Part shown: in pieces, positions 51,305 to 64,000 of the stretch
Numbering within the stretch: position 1 is the stretch's first letter
Layout of the letters: each line of letters opens with the position of its first letter
Source: Sambucus nigra
Taxonomy: Eukaryota > Streptophyta > Magnoliopsida > Dipsacales > Adoxaceae
Reading direction: 5' to 3'
Length of the DNA stretch: 64,000 nt
Assembly (NCBI GenBank): GCA_949130495.1
Contig: OX422210.1
Coordinates: 637,632,585-637,696,584 of the forward strand
Notes under the pieces: model-generated
What the model was told of the DNA's origin: nothing
Databases searched by the model: none
Seen by the model: the letters and a program-made list of their open reading frames with translations, nothing else
Made by a program: the position numbers and the translations under genes

Positions 51305-53925
51305 TGTAATACCCCTTATTTGCCATGCGGGTTAATTATATAAAATAAAGGAAGTCGGAGTAAGTATTACTTTAAGTCATTTAAGAGATAATATTTACTC
51401 AGTTTTGCATATTTACTGCTAAGTGAATGTAAATAGCATCATATTATGTTTCATTGCATCGTTGTGCTTTAAGCAACGGTTATGATTTAAAATGACATTG
51501 AATCATGAAATAATTTATGTTATCCCGTATGCCAATTAGAGGGCACGGTTAGTCCGAAAATAGTCAAAATAATCAAAATAAGTACCAAGTTGTATTTTTG
51601 GATTCCGGGTACTTTTGACCGGTTATGACTTAATTATGTTGATACGAGTTTTTTTAATTATGTAGTAGCATTTAAAGTTAGACTTGATGTAATTTGGGTA
51701 TTTTATTCTTGCTAGAACATTTGAGCTCATTTATGTTTAAAAGCCTAGAGAGAGTTACAGAGAAGAGAGAGCTTGGGAGAAAGAGGAGAGAATTGAAAAT
51801 TTGGGCTTGAAATTGTTGCTACCGGAAGATAATCCGGGACAACGAACTTAAGGCAAGTTTCTAACTTGAAAATGTATGATTTAGTGTGCATAATTTGTAT
51901 TGATAGTTGTGTTTTTGGAGATTTAAACCATTTATGGGTTCTATTGATTTTTGGTGTTTGTTTCATTAAACTTTGATTTAGATATGAATTGTGTTGGCTT
52001 TATTAGTTCGTGGTTATGTAGGATTTATTTGGAAGGATTATTGATTGTTGATGTTGGATAGATGGAAGAGAAATGGATTTTGGGTATTTAGGGTTCATAT
52101 AACACGTAGCCCCCCACTGGCCAAATCGATCAGGACGAATCGATTCGCTAAAAAGGGTGGCTACAGGTCTAGGGAGCTAAATCGATTCGGGTTAAGGCTG
52201 AATCGATTCGGTATGAGATAGAAAGTTGGTGTTCTCAGCCGAATTGATTCGTTTTTAGGGCGAATCGATTCGCTATTAGGGGCGAATCGATTCGGCCCTA
52301 GGCGAATCGATTCGAAAATCCTGCTATTTTAGGATATTTTTCTAACTTAGTTTTTAGCCATTTTCTTTTAGGTTTAAGACCTAGGAACCTTCTCTTATGA
52401 AGTAAAATAGAGTACTAGAGTCTCATATTAGGGTGATGAATACCTTGGAATAGAATGGTGATGATTAGGCTTATTTGAGGGGTTGTTTTATAAGAATAGT
52501 GTAGTTTTTCTTCTAGCAAGTTAGCCTAGGACTAAAGGAAAGTTAGGAGGTATTGTTTTGGGACTCCTAGAGATTAAATTGAGGAAAATTATTAGTGGTA
52601 TCCCTTAGCGTGTTATAAAATTCTCGGAGGTTTGTATGGGGGCAAATTAAACTTGGTAACTTATGTCGTTAGTTACACATGGTTTCGGATGTAATAAAAT
52701 GTACTTTTAATTGGCATATCTTGTAAAATATGAATTGCATATACATAACTCTCTAAATGCTATCATAAGGGAAGTTGGGCGAATGAGGTGAAGTCCCCTG
52801 GCTAGTGCATGCAGGGTGAATATAGTCCTCGACCATAGGACCCGTGGTTACATTGTGTTGTTGTTTTATTCAAAGTGAGGTAATTCTGGGTATGGTTATG
52901 ACTCACTATCGAAGGTATATGGCCTCTTCCCACGCGACGCGATTTAGGGTGCCCAGGTTGTCTTAGTTATAGGCCCTGGAAGATGATAGCTATTTAGGGG
53001 CGCATCCAGTGGGGTGACTCCTAAAAGGATGGTCTTAGAATCGTTATATTGTGATTGTAACTATTCTCATAAATGTGGCATTTTACAAATGGCTACAGAA
53101 TTTTATAAATCAGTTGTTTGGAATTAGTTTCCTAATGAGTAATAGACAGGGGAAAACGCATTGTACAAAACAGTGATGTTAGTTTATTGAATTGGAATTT
53201 AGTTATCTCTCTTGCGTAAATGAATAGTTAAGATTATAGATGATATTGTGCTAGGATGTCCCCTTAGATGAAAGGTGAGGATAATTCTTGTTTGTGGGAG
53301 CGGACTGGAACTGCTTATGAGGTTTAGCATTCACAACTATTATGCATTTTATTCACATGTTTATCATATCAACCCGGGCTCTGACCCGTCTATATTTCTC
53401 TGTCTTGTGTGGTTCTATTTTACCCCCAGGTGCTCCGCCATAAGGACGCCCGTGTTGATCCTTCCTTTCTAGTGTCCAGGGGCTATAGATTTTTTGCGGA
53501 TGTTATAGGAATTTTGTGATAGACCCATCACTCTTTTGTATAATCCAGTAATGATCAGTCGGTACATTAGGGCGTGTTGCCTAAGTTTTGTAATTGTATA
53601 TATTGTTTGTATTTAACTATAATACTCGGTGTAAACTATTTTGTACCAGTGTGTTAACCGACAGCTTATTCGGTTATTGTGTTGTGAATGATTGTTAAAA
53701 ATGTTATCTGTCTTTATTTATATCCACCTTTTTTTCAAATTGGATTGTCTAAATGGTTTTATCTAAACTTACAAATAAAATTAACATCCGTTTTCTAAAA
53801 TAATTGGTGGTTATCTCGTACTATTATTTTCACGACAGTGATGATAAGAATTGACCATCTATGATTCTTGTATTTATTGGAGTATCGGGTTGGCCACCTC
53901 TTATTTTAATAAGAGGGATGTCACA
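51305..53925 (+). mobile_element. Solo LTR 1, chromovirus type
   Basis: 2621 bp, sense on the plus strand, from TGTAATACCCC to GGATGTCACA, flanked by a perfect 5-bp duplication GGTAT (51300-51304 and 53926-53930). No internal region is present, so the element was reduced by LTR-LTR recombination. It has a GA-rich leader-like stretch (51745-51795) followed by an ATCGATTCG cluster (52136-52313). Part of it (about 52790-53050) resembles the Tekay-like LTR at 34190-34440. Confidence 0.9.
52136..52313. repeat. ATCGATTCG palindrome cluster in solo LTR 1
   Basis: At least four exact copies of CGAATCGATTCG plus variants (AAATCGATTCGG, CCGAATTGATTCG) within about 180 bp, at 830-1010 bp from the LTR start. 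Confidence 0.9.
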
Positions 53926-53932
53926 GGTATAA

Positions 53933-56900
53933 TGTAACAACCCTTATTTTCTCACGTAAAGGCTAGTCAGGCTCAGTAAGCCGAAGATGGAGCTTATCAA
54001 AAATTTATACCATTCTCAGCAGTGAATGAATAAAAATTTCTTTATTTTATATCAAAATCCATAATTAATCAAAATGTCTGAATAAAACTGATTTAATACA
54101 TGAATAATAAAAGACAAATCATCATATACTATCCATAATGTAAAACTAAGCACAAATGATGCAAATAAACTCTTGGGTTTATGCCCGTACAGATCCCAGT
54201 GTGAAATAAAATGACAAAATGCTGAAGTACAACCTACACTAGAATCAATGAAGCAAAATCCACTACGTCCAATGCAACTGCAAGTCTGATCCATCGTCAG
54301 TCCTGCTATCCTGTTATTGATAATACCTGGGGGGAAAGCATTTATAATTTGGGTCAAATTCCTAGAGATGCAAGGATTCTTTAATAGTAAATATGCAAAT
54401 TGTTACTAACTTATACTTTACGTCTCTCCATCGATGATCGCATGTAACGAGTACCTCACCTCTCATCTAGAAGCAGTCCTACTTGTATTAACAAAACGCC
54501 AATTGTAACTTCCATTATTTAATCTGACATCTAACCAATAATCCATCTAGGTATGCGTTAACTAAAAGTGGGTATTTATGTCTAACACCCCAATCCCCGA
54601 ATGGATTTCATAATGTTGACTACACATTTTATATAAACTTGGTGCATATTATTATGTTATATAATATTCCATAACCCTTGTCTATCTCTTCAAACTATTT
54701 AATAATTAAATTCATACTCCTCATCGTCTACCCCATTAGACTATTTGTTTTATTCTCTTAGATTACAAAATTATTATTCTCATTAATAATTAGCCACCTC
54801 GTTATTCGTTAGGACTCATCTTCGTCCTTAATCATCCACATCATTTTATTAACCTGACTTTATTAGCGTTAAGCATTGTCTACATCTTTAAACTAAGAGG
54901 GCATATTCCCATATAAGGCACACCACAATGTATAAATAAATAAATATATATATATATATATATATATATGCGATACATGAAGACATCTATTTTCGGCATA
55001 TTGTTTATGCTCTATCGGTAATACCCAGAGGAGTCTCTTATCCTAAGCAGGTAACAAAACACAAGCAAGTGGGGTTGTACCTACGCAGTACACCAGTTCA
55101 CGGCCCATACCCAGCAGTGATAGGATCACATCATCAACACCTACCATCTCGTAAGTGGTGATGCCTACGTAGTACTTAAATGACCTACACATCGTCTATC
55201 CCACCTGTACCAACGTGTGCTACACTGTTCGGATGCACGAAACCCCAACCGATAGGACGGTCCACGAACTCAGGTATGTTCACACAAAATAATATAATAC
55301 ATATTATCATCCAATATGTATAAGCAGTTACTCTATAACTACTTTTATCCCGAAAATGTCTATCCATATAATTATAGCCTTCTTAGCTTAATTATAACAT
55401 TTCAATCAATTTTTACATGACTCATATTAAATCGTCATCCTACAACTACTTCCCAATTACAATTATTTATCATATATTGCCTCCTAGGCAGAACAATCAT
55501 TTTCCTTCATAATTTATTTCTCCATAAATGCCTAGGTATAGTTATCCCAAAATAACCTTCCCAAATCCATTAAAGGTATAGTTATTCCCAAACTAACTTT
55601 ACCACTACAATTATAGGTACAGCTATACCCAAACTAATCATACCAATACAATTATGGGTATAGTTATTCCCAACTACCCTTCCCCTATATTTTATGATTT
55701 TAGCATGTTGTCCTCTTGACTTAGACTTAAATCATTCCAGATTAATAATAATTATTCGTTTCTTGTTACCTTTTCAATAAGGTTTATATGTACATATATA
55801 AGGAGTCGGCTAACGTGAAAAAGGGTTATATGTACATATATAAGAAATCCTCTAACATGGATAAGTAGTGTATCCCAACCTACTATCGCAATCGACGTTA
55901 ATCATTTAGACTTAGCCCACCATGCTTAGGATGCATTACTACATAATATCTTTATATGGTAATAACCTGAGGAAAGTAATCATTAATTATAACCTCAGGC
56001 ATTTTGACTTATTTCAAGTAGGTGTTTCGTTTTATTTTAATTCACCTCGAATTAATCACAATATTACTTGTATCTTTTAAGGTCTAATCCTCTACGCCCC
56101 TATCAAAATTACCCAACACATCTCTGCTTTTTAATACATTTATTCCGTATAACATAACCCAAGTATTCTACATAACTCATTTTCTTTGTATAGTTAACTT
56201 GCATCTCAAGTCACTACGCATGCACTCTTATATCACGAACCCATCTCGAATTAGATACGTATATTAGTCCATAGTAATACTCCCACCATATATTAATAAC
56301 CATCACCCCTAACTTGGATCAACGACTAAAGCCTAAACCGTTGAAATAAACTCGAATTGTGTTCATGGGCAAAACCAAATCGATTCGCTTTTCTGTTAAA
56401 TCGATTCGCTAAGTAGCCGCATCAATTCGTCTGGTGGCCAAATCGATTCGAACCTGGGCAGAAACCTAGATCTACTACGAAAACTGAATACGATATTTTC
56501 CTCATTAAAATTTCCTTCATTAATAATCATGGTAATGGTTCAACAAAGAATGGTAAGGATGTAGTCTCTAAAACATCATTATACACATGATTAAACTTTA
56601 AATCTAATCCTAGATTTCCATCAATATTAAGATTCTTTCAAGAACTCATGAACAAACAAACTTCCAAATTTCATTCTTGCCCAACCACAATGATCCCCAG
56701 ATTTGTTGAAAGGTTTTTACAATATGTTTTTCAAATAATTCCTCAATTTAAATCACATGAATACGGATTTAATGCAAGGGGTTATGAATCTACCCATGGA
56801 TCATATGATTATCATCAAATTCTGCACTAATATCAAGATCTCTAATTATGCAGTCTTAAAACATAATTAAATCTTAAATCTAATCATGGAATCAACATTA

Positions 56901-57480
56901 ATACAAGATTAGTACAATTTGAATAAGACTGGCAAAAGAATCCTTGCCTGAAAATTGTGGAGAACCTCTTATCTTCTTCCTCCTAGGGTAGTTTTTCTTC
57001 CTCCTCTTGGGTGGATGTGTCTAGGGTTCTTGGATATAACTACCAATGGATGATTTAACCCTTAATAAACATTATAAATCTCCAAATCCCAAGTTGGGAC
57101 TTAGACCATAACTTTAAACCCCCAAATGAGCCCAAATACATAATTTAATTGGTCCGACAATTACCCAGCTCATATATATATACCCCGGGACCATTCCTAA
57201 CGGTCTAAAATGCCCGAACGAGCCCGAAATACCTCTCAAAATGTGTCCCGAATAATTTTTATCCAAAAAAATATTTTTTAATTATGACGTGACACAAGCC
57301 AATACTTTTTACTCAAAATAAAATCCCTTTTTAGATCTATTCCAAATCATTAAAGTTAAACTCTAAATCTTATAAAAAAAATAATGAGTCTATTCATTCA
57401 CAACCTTGATTAATTAATTTCACCGAATTAAATTAACACCTATTAAATTTTATTTTACTCCAAAAATACGAATTATTACA
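53933..57480 (-). mobile_element. Solo LTR 2, chromovirus type
   Basis: 3548 bp, sense on the minus strand: TGTAATAATTCG at 57480 to GGGTTGTTACA at 53933. Perfect 5-bp duplication TATAA (53928-53932 and 57481-57485). It has no gag-pol. A TA microsatellite lies at about 54945-54970 and a weaker AAATCGATTCG cluster at 56380-56450. It differs in length and sequence from solo LTR 1, so it is another family. Confidence 0.88.
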
Positions 57481-58735
57481 TATAAGCTTGAAATTAGGAC
57501 GTTAGGGAGTGAAAAACATAATTTAACAACAAAACTGTCTTAAAAGAGCCACAATGGCATCACATGATACTAAACTAACTTGTAGAAATAACTAGTATAG
57601 TCGTGTGACTCGTGGGATGAGAATTTGGTAGAAAATTCAAAAATTCACGGCTTAAGCTTGAAAATAGAGCGTTAGTAGGTGAAAATATAATTCAATAACA
57701 AAACTGTCCGAAAAGAGCCACAAGCATGTCACACCACACTAAACTAACTTGTAAAAATAACCCGTGAAGTTGCGTACATCACGGATTGAGAATTTTATTA
57801 AAATATTTAAAATCCAAGGCTTAAGTTTTAAAAATAGGATGTTAGGGGGTGAAAATATAATTTAGTAATAAAATTAGATAATAAAGCCACGATCACATCA
57901 CACGACAATAGAATAACTTTTAGAAATAATCGATACAGTCGTGTGACTCACAGGGTGAGAATATGGTAGAAAATTCTAAAATCTAAGGCTTAAGCTTAAA
58001 ACTAAGGCTTTAGAGGGTGAAAATATGATTTAAACAAAAAAATGCTCAGAATGAAGCATGATCACGTCAAATGATACTAAAATAACTTATAAAAATGATC
58101 GATGCAGTCGTGTAGCTCATAGTATAATCACTTGGTAAAAATTTCAAAAATCCAAGGCTTAAGCTTGAAATAGGGCATTAGGGGGTGAAAACATAATTTA
58201 GCATCAAAACTACCTAAAAAGAGGCACGATCGCGTCATACGACATTAAAATAATTTATAGAAACAACCAGTGAAGTTGTTTATTTCACGGGATGATAATT
58301 TGGTCGAAAATTCAAAAAATCAAGGCTTAAGCTTGAAACTAGGGTGTTAAGGGGTGAAAATATAATTTAATAATAAAGTTGCCCGAAAAAACCTATGATC
58401 ATATCACACGGTACTATATAACCTGTAGAAACAACTGATACATTCGTGTACTTCACGGGGTTAGAATTTGGTATAAAATTCAAAAATCCAAGGCTTAAAC
58501 TTAAAATTCAGGCATTAGAGTGTGAAAATATAATATAACAACAAAACTGCCCAAAAAGAGATACAATCATGTCACACGGCACTAAACTAACATGTGGAAA
58601 TAATTGGTGCAATCATGTGACTTACGGGGTGATGATTTGGTAGAATATTCAAAAATTCAAGGCTTAAGATTGAAAATAGGGTGTTGGGGTGTAAAAACCT
58701 AATTTAACAAAAAAAATTGCATGAAAAGATGAGGT
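57481..58735. repeat. 168-bp tandem array, right part
   Basis: Continuation of the array beyond the two solo LTRs, about 7.5 monomers with landmarks at about 57485, 57654, 57822, 57993, 58160, 58329, 58497 and 58665. The first monomer here completes the one broken at 51299. Confidence 0.9.
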
Positions 58736-60400
58736 TGTGAGAGTTAAAGAAATCAATATTTGATTATGGGTATGATAATTAGAGGAACGTGCCCCGCAAG
58801 CTGAAGATGGTCATTTGGGGGGGCCCTAGAGGTATTAAAATATCAATATTTGGTATTAAATATTTCACTTTCACATCATATCTTATTATATGTTCGTTTA
58901 ATGTTAATTCAATAACTTTATTATATTATTTGTTGGACAACAACAATTCAACTTGCTCCCAGAATCACGGGACAATATAGTGTCCATTGTAAGTGAGCAA
59001 TGGAAGATATGGAAGAAGAACATGCATGCCCGCTATTTCATGAAGTTTCGTGTTGCGTTGTTCGGACACCGTCTCGGAGAAGGAGGCGATCACATTGAAC
59101 AATTGGCTTAGTTTCATGGATTTTGAGGCTTCTTATAGACGGTTATCCATTTATGGCTCAACGAGGACTAATCGATTAAAAAGTTTGATGTGCACTATTC
59201 GGGGCAGACACGTTACGCGGAGGTGGAGCTTAATATGGAAAGTAAATTTCTTTAATTTGGTAACATTTTGTTTAATTGTCAAATTAAAATTTTATTATAA
59301 ATTTAATCGATGCAGAAGTCTAGGAGAGGTCGGGGGTAAAGCTGCATATGATCGACTCATATATAAAAGTTCGGTTGAAGTAGGGCGATGCTGCTAATCC
59401 ATATAATGTAAAGACTTTGGTAAGTTATAATTGGAATTGTATTATCAATTTCAGTAATTTATTAATAGTCTTATTGAAAGTTAATAACGTGTTTTTATAT
59501 TATTTTAGGATAGTAGAAAGGCGGTGCACGACATCTAGAGTGATTCTAAAAAGGCATCTCTAAGCATGGATGCACTGAGCTAAGATTGAAAAGGTCGTAT
59601 CCAGGTGTCAACTACCGGATAGTAAAATTGAAGTTGTTGAACCTTGCTTGTAGTAATGGTTTTTTATCCTCTAAGGTCGACACGTACAAAGAAGACACAG
59701 ACTCAAAGTTTGAAAATCTCCAACAAATCATAACAATATGTTCGAATGGTTCAAAAGGGTAGTCACGGATATGGGAAGGGGAAAGAGAAGGTGAAGGATA
59801 AAGGAAATGGTAAGGAGGAGATTGGTGAGGGTATCACTAATCCATCCTCCTCACCGATGTCGACTGACTCATCATCCCCTTACGACATATACTTTAACCC
59901 CAACGCCACTATCCCACCTCCATTTGATTTAGTTGGGAAGAGAGATTATATTCGTGACACGCATGGAGCGAGCGAATCGCCAAGGTATTTAAGGATACGA
60001 GCACCACTGTCCCAGGTCACTGTGATGAAAGTGTTGTAGAGGAAAAAGGATGAGGTCTTATGTTTGGATGAGAAAGCCGGTGTTCGGCATATTCACGGCA
60101 TGGTGGGATCTTTTATCATTTGGCCGACTGTTCTTCTCTAGCATTATTGAATTTTTGTGGGATTATACTTATGATGAAACTTTATTTGACGTTATTAAAC
60201 TTGCGTATTTGGTTTTGATGCAATTAACTTGAATTTTATGTATTTGGTTTGATTTGCGTGATTATGTATTTGGTTTTAATTTCTTTTTTATTACATATTA
60301 AATTGTGGTTGGTGTTGCTATTTGTTTGAACAAAAACAAGTCATTTTTTTATTTTTGAAGCAGGTTTTCTATTGGGAAATAACTACTTTTGGGGGGTTAC
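58736..60400 (+). other. Possible decayed transposon coding region
   Basis: The array stops and more balanced, codon-like sequence starts. There are open frames at 59050-59397 and 59746-60039; the latter would encode a Lys/Gly-rich start (GKGKEKVKDKGNGKEE), then a Ser/Pro-rich stretch. Another frame near 59165-59240 (KKFDVHYSGQTRYAEVE) faintly recalls the HTxG box of plant CACTA-associated proteins (Transposase_24), but the match is weak. Since it lies between the array and a CACTA-like subterminal cluster (60408-60600), it may be the coding remnant of that element. Function unproven. Confidence 0.3.
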
Positions 60401-60404
60401 AATT

Positions 60405-60608
60405 TTGTCACGGTCCTTGACCGTGACAATACACAAAGTGTGTCATGACCAAGGATTATGAAAAGACTGTGACAAGTCAAGTGTTGTCATGGTCCTTGAC
60501 CGTGATAAAACCGTGACACCAGTTTGTCACCCATATTAGTTTGAATGATATCATGAAAATAAAGGGTTTTCATGGTCTCGGACCATGACACAATGACGTG
60601 TTCCGCCC
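60405..60608. repeat. TGTCACGGTC palindrome cluster (CACTA-like subterminal region)
   Basis: Seven or more copies of TGTCACGGTCC or its complement within 190 bp, several arranged as TGTCACGGTCCTTGACCGTG hairpins. It is the densest cluster of this motif in the window. It is cut at 60609 by an LTR. Confidence 0.75.
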
Positions 60609-63141
60609 TGTAACTCCCCACCCAGATTTATGGGCTACCTGAAGTCAACTCGGTGCGACCCGAGCGCTAGGTGTGAAGTGAAATGAAAAACCCTATATGT
60701 GTTGCTAATCCGACTTTATTTTAATTAATGTTCCATTTATTTAGCATATGATTCCAATTTCAAATCAAACTATGTGAGGGACCCATGGGGAGAAACCCGG
60801 AGTCCAAGCAAGCAGAGATACTAACATAAAACAAAAGAGAGTACTTACCTGTATAACGTTCTCAAAATATGAAACCGCACCTAACCTATCGTAACAAAAT
60901 GAGGAAGTAAGTCGAATGCTTAGTGGGAAATATACAACAATGCAATATAGAATCGGACGATATAAAGAAGACCCTACCAGGTTATACCTACATGCACATG
61001 CAACTACCTTTTGTGTGTGTGTGTGTGTGTATACACACACACACACATCTATATATATATACACACTTAATGTATGAAACCATTTTACGTTCAAAAACCT
61101 TATTTATCCCGATTAATTCACCTTAATATTGTAAAAAACTTCCTTTTCTAATTTTGACATTTATTCCTTTATTTAACACACATGGTTAAATATTTGAAAA
61201 AACTCCATTTGGTTTGATCGAACGCCCTTTTTTATCGAAATTACCCTTTCCATTTTTGCTAATCCACATTAGTATTTTTATTAAAAATCACCCTTTCAAC
61301 ACACGCGAACATCGTGTTAGAAAAAACTTATTTAGCCTTTGAAAACCTTTCACAACACACGTATGTATTAATTATGGTTTAAACCACTTAGGTTGCCTAA
61401 CCACCCATTTACTCGCTTACTTTACCTTTTCTTCACTTTATGGACATTAATCGAACTTCACACTTGTCCATTTTTTTCATTCACCACAACATTTATTAAT
61501 TCATTCAAGTGGGTTGTCTTCTCACATATTAACGACACAACCCATTTCTTGACATGTTCCTTATTCCTTTATCTATTTCTCGAAATCTTCCAATAACCGT
61601 GTACTTTAACGGGATCCACACCGCCGACGATGCCACCATATGCTCTAACCGGTGTTTTAGGTCTTTCACCCCAGGGCTCCATACCCTCCATAATTTTTCC
61701 TGTGTCATCCGAGTTCATTTTTAACGTGCTTTAACATTTTTCAAATGTTCACATTATTCAACCTTTCCTTTTACTCGACAAAAGCCAAACCTGGGGTTCC
61801 ACCCCAACTTGTGTTATTCTTTGAAAATCATCATTTCATGTCCTTTACACTTTAGCCTTGATTTTATTCCAAAAATCATGTTCATTAGGACTATCATATG
61901 TAAAATCCTTTCCAATATTTTTATTTCATAAAAATGTTCCACTATGTATAAAATTACTATTTTATCAATTTATTTCCAAACTCACATTTTACTCCATTTC
62001 ACAGGTATTAATTTTTCAAAACACCATTACGTTACCCACACTAACTTCTTAAATGTTTTTAACACCTTTTTAACCTTTGGATTCACATTTTTCTCAATTG
62101 GAAAAATATGTATTTCATTACTTTCATTTTCAAAAATCATTGAACATATAAGACTACTTCATAAGAAAATGCCATTTCTTTTATTAACACATATAGTCTT
62201 CCAACCTTACACTTCTCACACCTATAACCCATTTTTCACACACTTTGAAGACTAGAATTTCTTCTTTTCTTATTTCATGTTCAACCCAATAAGGCCTTCT
62301 TCAAACTTATTTTTATGTACATTATCAAAACAATATAAGTTTATATGCATGAGAAAATAGATTTTAAAACATAAAATCCTATTAAATGGGTTAAACATAC
62401 TTTTTATTTTTGAAATTCATAATACTTTTCAAATATGCACTTTCAAGACACAAACGAAATTTTCTTTCTTCAAACTCAACAAATGTCCCACTTTTATAAA
62501 ATCTTCATTTTTCAAGAGACTTTGGACATTATTTCATTAAACATTTTTAGCAAGAAATGCCATTTTCACAAAAGGCCCAAACTTAGTTGCTTTTCTAGAA
62601 AACTTTGAAATATTTTCTCTTTCTTTATTTCCAACAAAATAATATTTTTGCCAAAATGTTTATTTCATACAAATTTTTAATACAAATCTATTTAAAAACC
62701 ATCATTTTATCATATGTTTCCACTCTCAAATTCTAACGACAAGACTACTAATACACAAAATATAGTCTTAAATTAAGAGTAGATTTTCCTACCTCAAATG
62801 AAGTGCTCCAACAATGGAAGGCATGAAATGTATAAGAAGATCGCAACATCACACATCCTAAGGTGGACTCGCGGAGGTTGCCTAACTCCACAAGCTTGTC
62901 TCTATGAAATATCCATAAAATGCCCTCTTAAAGTTCAATGAAACTCCTACCTTCATCTTCTCCAAAATCCCCAACATCTCCAAATTTCGTAGTTATGCCC
63001 AACCATGGTGGAAATGGGTATTCAAAGCTTGGATATGGTCAAGACTAGAAGAATAGGATAGTCTAAGGGGGATATTTGGTGGTGGAATGGTTCTTTGAGG
63101 TGGAAAGAGGTGGAAGACATGTTAAACAATGGTGAAAGACC

Positions 63142-63142
<1 letters not shown>

Positions 63143-63196
<54 letters not shown>
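63143..63196. repeat. (CT)n microsatellite
   Basis: About 54 bp of CT, read as GA in the sense of the LTR, at a place where the related LTRs also have GA-rich leader sequence. Confidence 0.9.
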
Positions 63197-63198
<2 letters not shown>

Positions 63199-63359
63199 TT
63201 CAAATCTAAATGACCCAAATGAACCAAAAGCCCTTATAAAAATACTCTAAAGCCTTTAAATCCCATTTTTTCTCCAATCTGGGCTTCCCAGACTCATCCA
63301 TCCAATGGCCCAGAATGAGACAGCGCACAAGAAAAACTCAATTTAAAAATATGAATGAC

Positions 63360-63550
63360 CTCATTCGAACGAGATTTTCCCCTCGTTCGAACGAGAATGG
63401 CATATCATTTTAAAATCATTCGATCCAACACTTCAAACGACCATCGAACGACCTAGACCTATTATGCAGTGGGATCTTCTTCGAACCTCATTTGATCACC
63501 TACTTCGAACGACCTTTGTTTCTTGTTCAAGCGACCTCCATTTTGTTCGA
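63360..63550. repeat. TTCGAACGA motif cluster
   Basis: Repeated CATTCGAACGAG, CGTTCGAACGAG, CTTCGAACGACC, CATCGAACGACC and TTGTTCGAACAACC within 190 bp. The core TTCGAA is palindromic. It is analogous to the ATCGAT clusters of the Tekay-like LTRs but differs in core sequence. Confidence 0.85.
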
Positions 63551-63733
63551 ACAACCCTTTTCTAATTTCTTTATTTTCTCCAATTTTAAACCACAACTTC
63601 AAATAAATCTTATTAAGTCTCTAAAAATAGTAAAATCGGAATATAACTCTAGTTATAATTATTCAAAAATCAGTGTCTTTATATTATTACAACTCATGCG
63701 GGAAATATATAAAAATATTGGGGTGAGGTATTA

Positions 63734-64000
63734 TAAACTTCCCTCCTTGGGGAATTTCATCCCCAAAATTCTCGCCCCCCTCAATTCTTCAAATTCATAA
63801 GGTTTACCAATTCTCATTCTAGGTCATAGGAACCCTCTAAGACAAAATCATCGAATTCCTTAATAGTTAAGATCACATCGACTACCCTTGCACAGGGATT
63901 GTCACCAAAAGTTCAACATACGACGTGCTCTAATGTTCACCTTTATGATAATTATAAATGTCACATAATTGACCCCGAGTATCCACTCACTTGATGATCG
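63734..64000 (-). other. Probable 3' end of a gypsy pol region
   Basis: Follows the LTR at the position where the pol C-terminus and polypurine tract should be. A short minus-strand frame includes KEFDDFVLEGSYDLE before a stop near 63825. I do not see enough residues to confirm a chromodomain. Confidence 0.35.

Larger units (their letters stand above)
60609..63733 (-). mobile_element. LTR of another chromovirus-like element
   Basis: About 3.1 kb, from TGTAACTCCCCACCC (plus strand) at 60609 to a degenerate end GGTATTATA near 63733. It is followed by AACTTCCCTCCTTGGGG, then by CCCCAAAATTC, the same layout as the polypurine tract and pol end at 35935-35970. The rest of the element would therefore be on the minus strand beyond the right edge. 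Contains a TG/AC tract (about 61010-61050), a long CT tract (63143-63196) and a cluster of TTCGAACGA motifs (63360-63550). Confidence 0.65.

Overview
The window is nuclear DNA from a flowering plant. The evidence is one intact plant-specific wound-responsive (DUF3774) gene, several plant lineages of Ty3/gypsy retrotransposon, a Mutator-like element with a plant-type transposase, and an integrated pararetrovirus of the Caulimoviridae. I cannot name the species. Nearly all of the 64 kb is layered mobile DNA; only about 8.3-8.7 kb looks like an ordinary host gene.

Layout, left to right. 1-163 is the tip of an LTR, probably chromovirus type, sitting inside the gag gene of a Tat-like gypsy element (gag 164-1404, 5' LTR 1469-2088, minus strand). 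That element sits inside a decayed endogenous pararetrovirus (about 2089-6542, minus strand: coat protein, movement protein, protease, start of reverse transcriptase, Met-tRNA primer site). An opposite-strand ORF of unknown identity follows (6618-7313). The host gene is at 8313-8579. From about 8.94 to 17.45 kb there is a mosaic repeat family with a recent 3.6-kb tandem duplication, many microsatellites and long G runs.

17506-32670 is a Mutator-like element with 150-bp terminal inverted repeats and a perfect 9-bp target duplication. It carries a minus-strand transposase gene and a convergent plus-strand gene with two CCHC-GRF zinc modules. Its transposase gene is split by a 10.6-kb Tat-lineage gypsy element (20550-31126) that carries an extra antisense, apparently spliced gene. 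33077-43765 is a small hAT-type element (8-bp target duplication) filled by a 10.1-kb Tekay-like chromovirus (33307-43386) with nearly identical 2.6-kb LTRs, a perfect 5-bp target duplication and an open 1181-codon pol frame.

43.8-60.6 kb returns to the mosaic repeat family. It includes foldback MITEs, CACTA-like ends rich in TGTCACGGTC palindromes, and a tandem array with a period of about 168 bp. That array is interrupted by two solo LTRs in opposite orientation, inserted within a few bases of each other. 60609-63733 is the LTR of another chromovirus-like element that runs off the right edge.

The nesting gives a relative chronology: mosaic repeat, then MITE, MULE and Tat element; mosaic repeat, then hAT and Tekay element; array, then solo LTR 1 and solo LTR 2; pararetrovirus, then Tat element and LTR. 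The most unusual signals are the convergent zinc-finger gene in the MULE, the spliced-looking antisense gene in the Tat element, and the clusters of 12-bp palindromes that recur at a similar place in several different LTRs.
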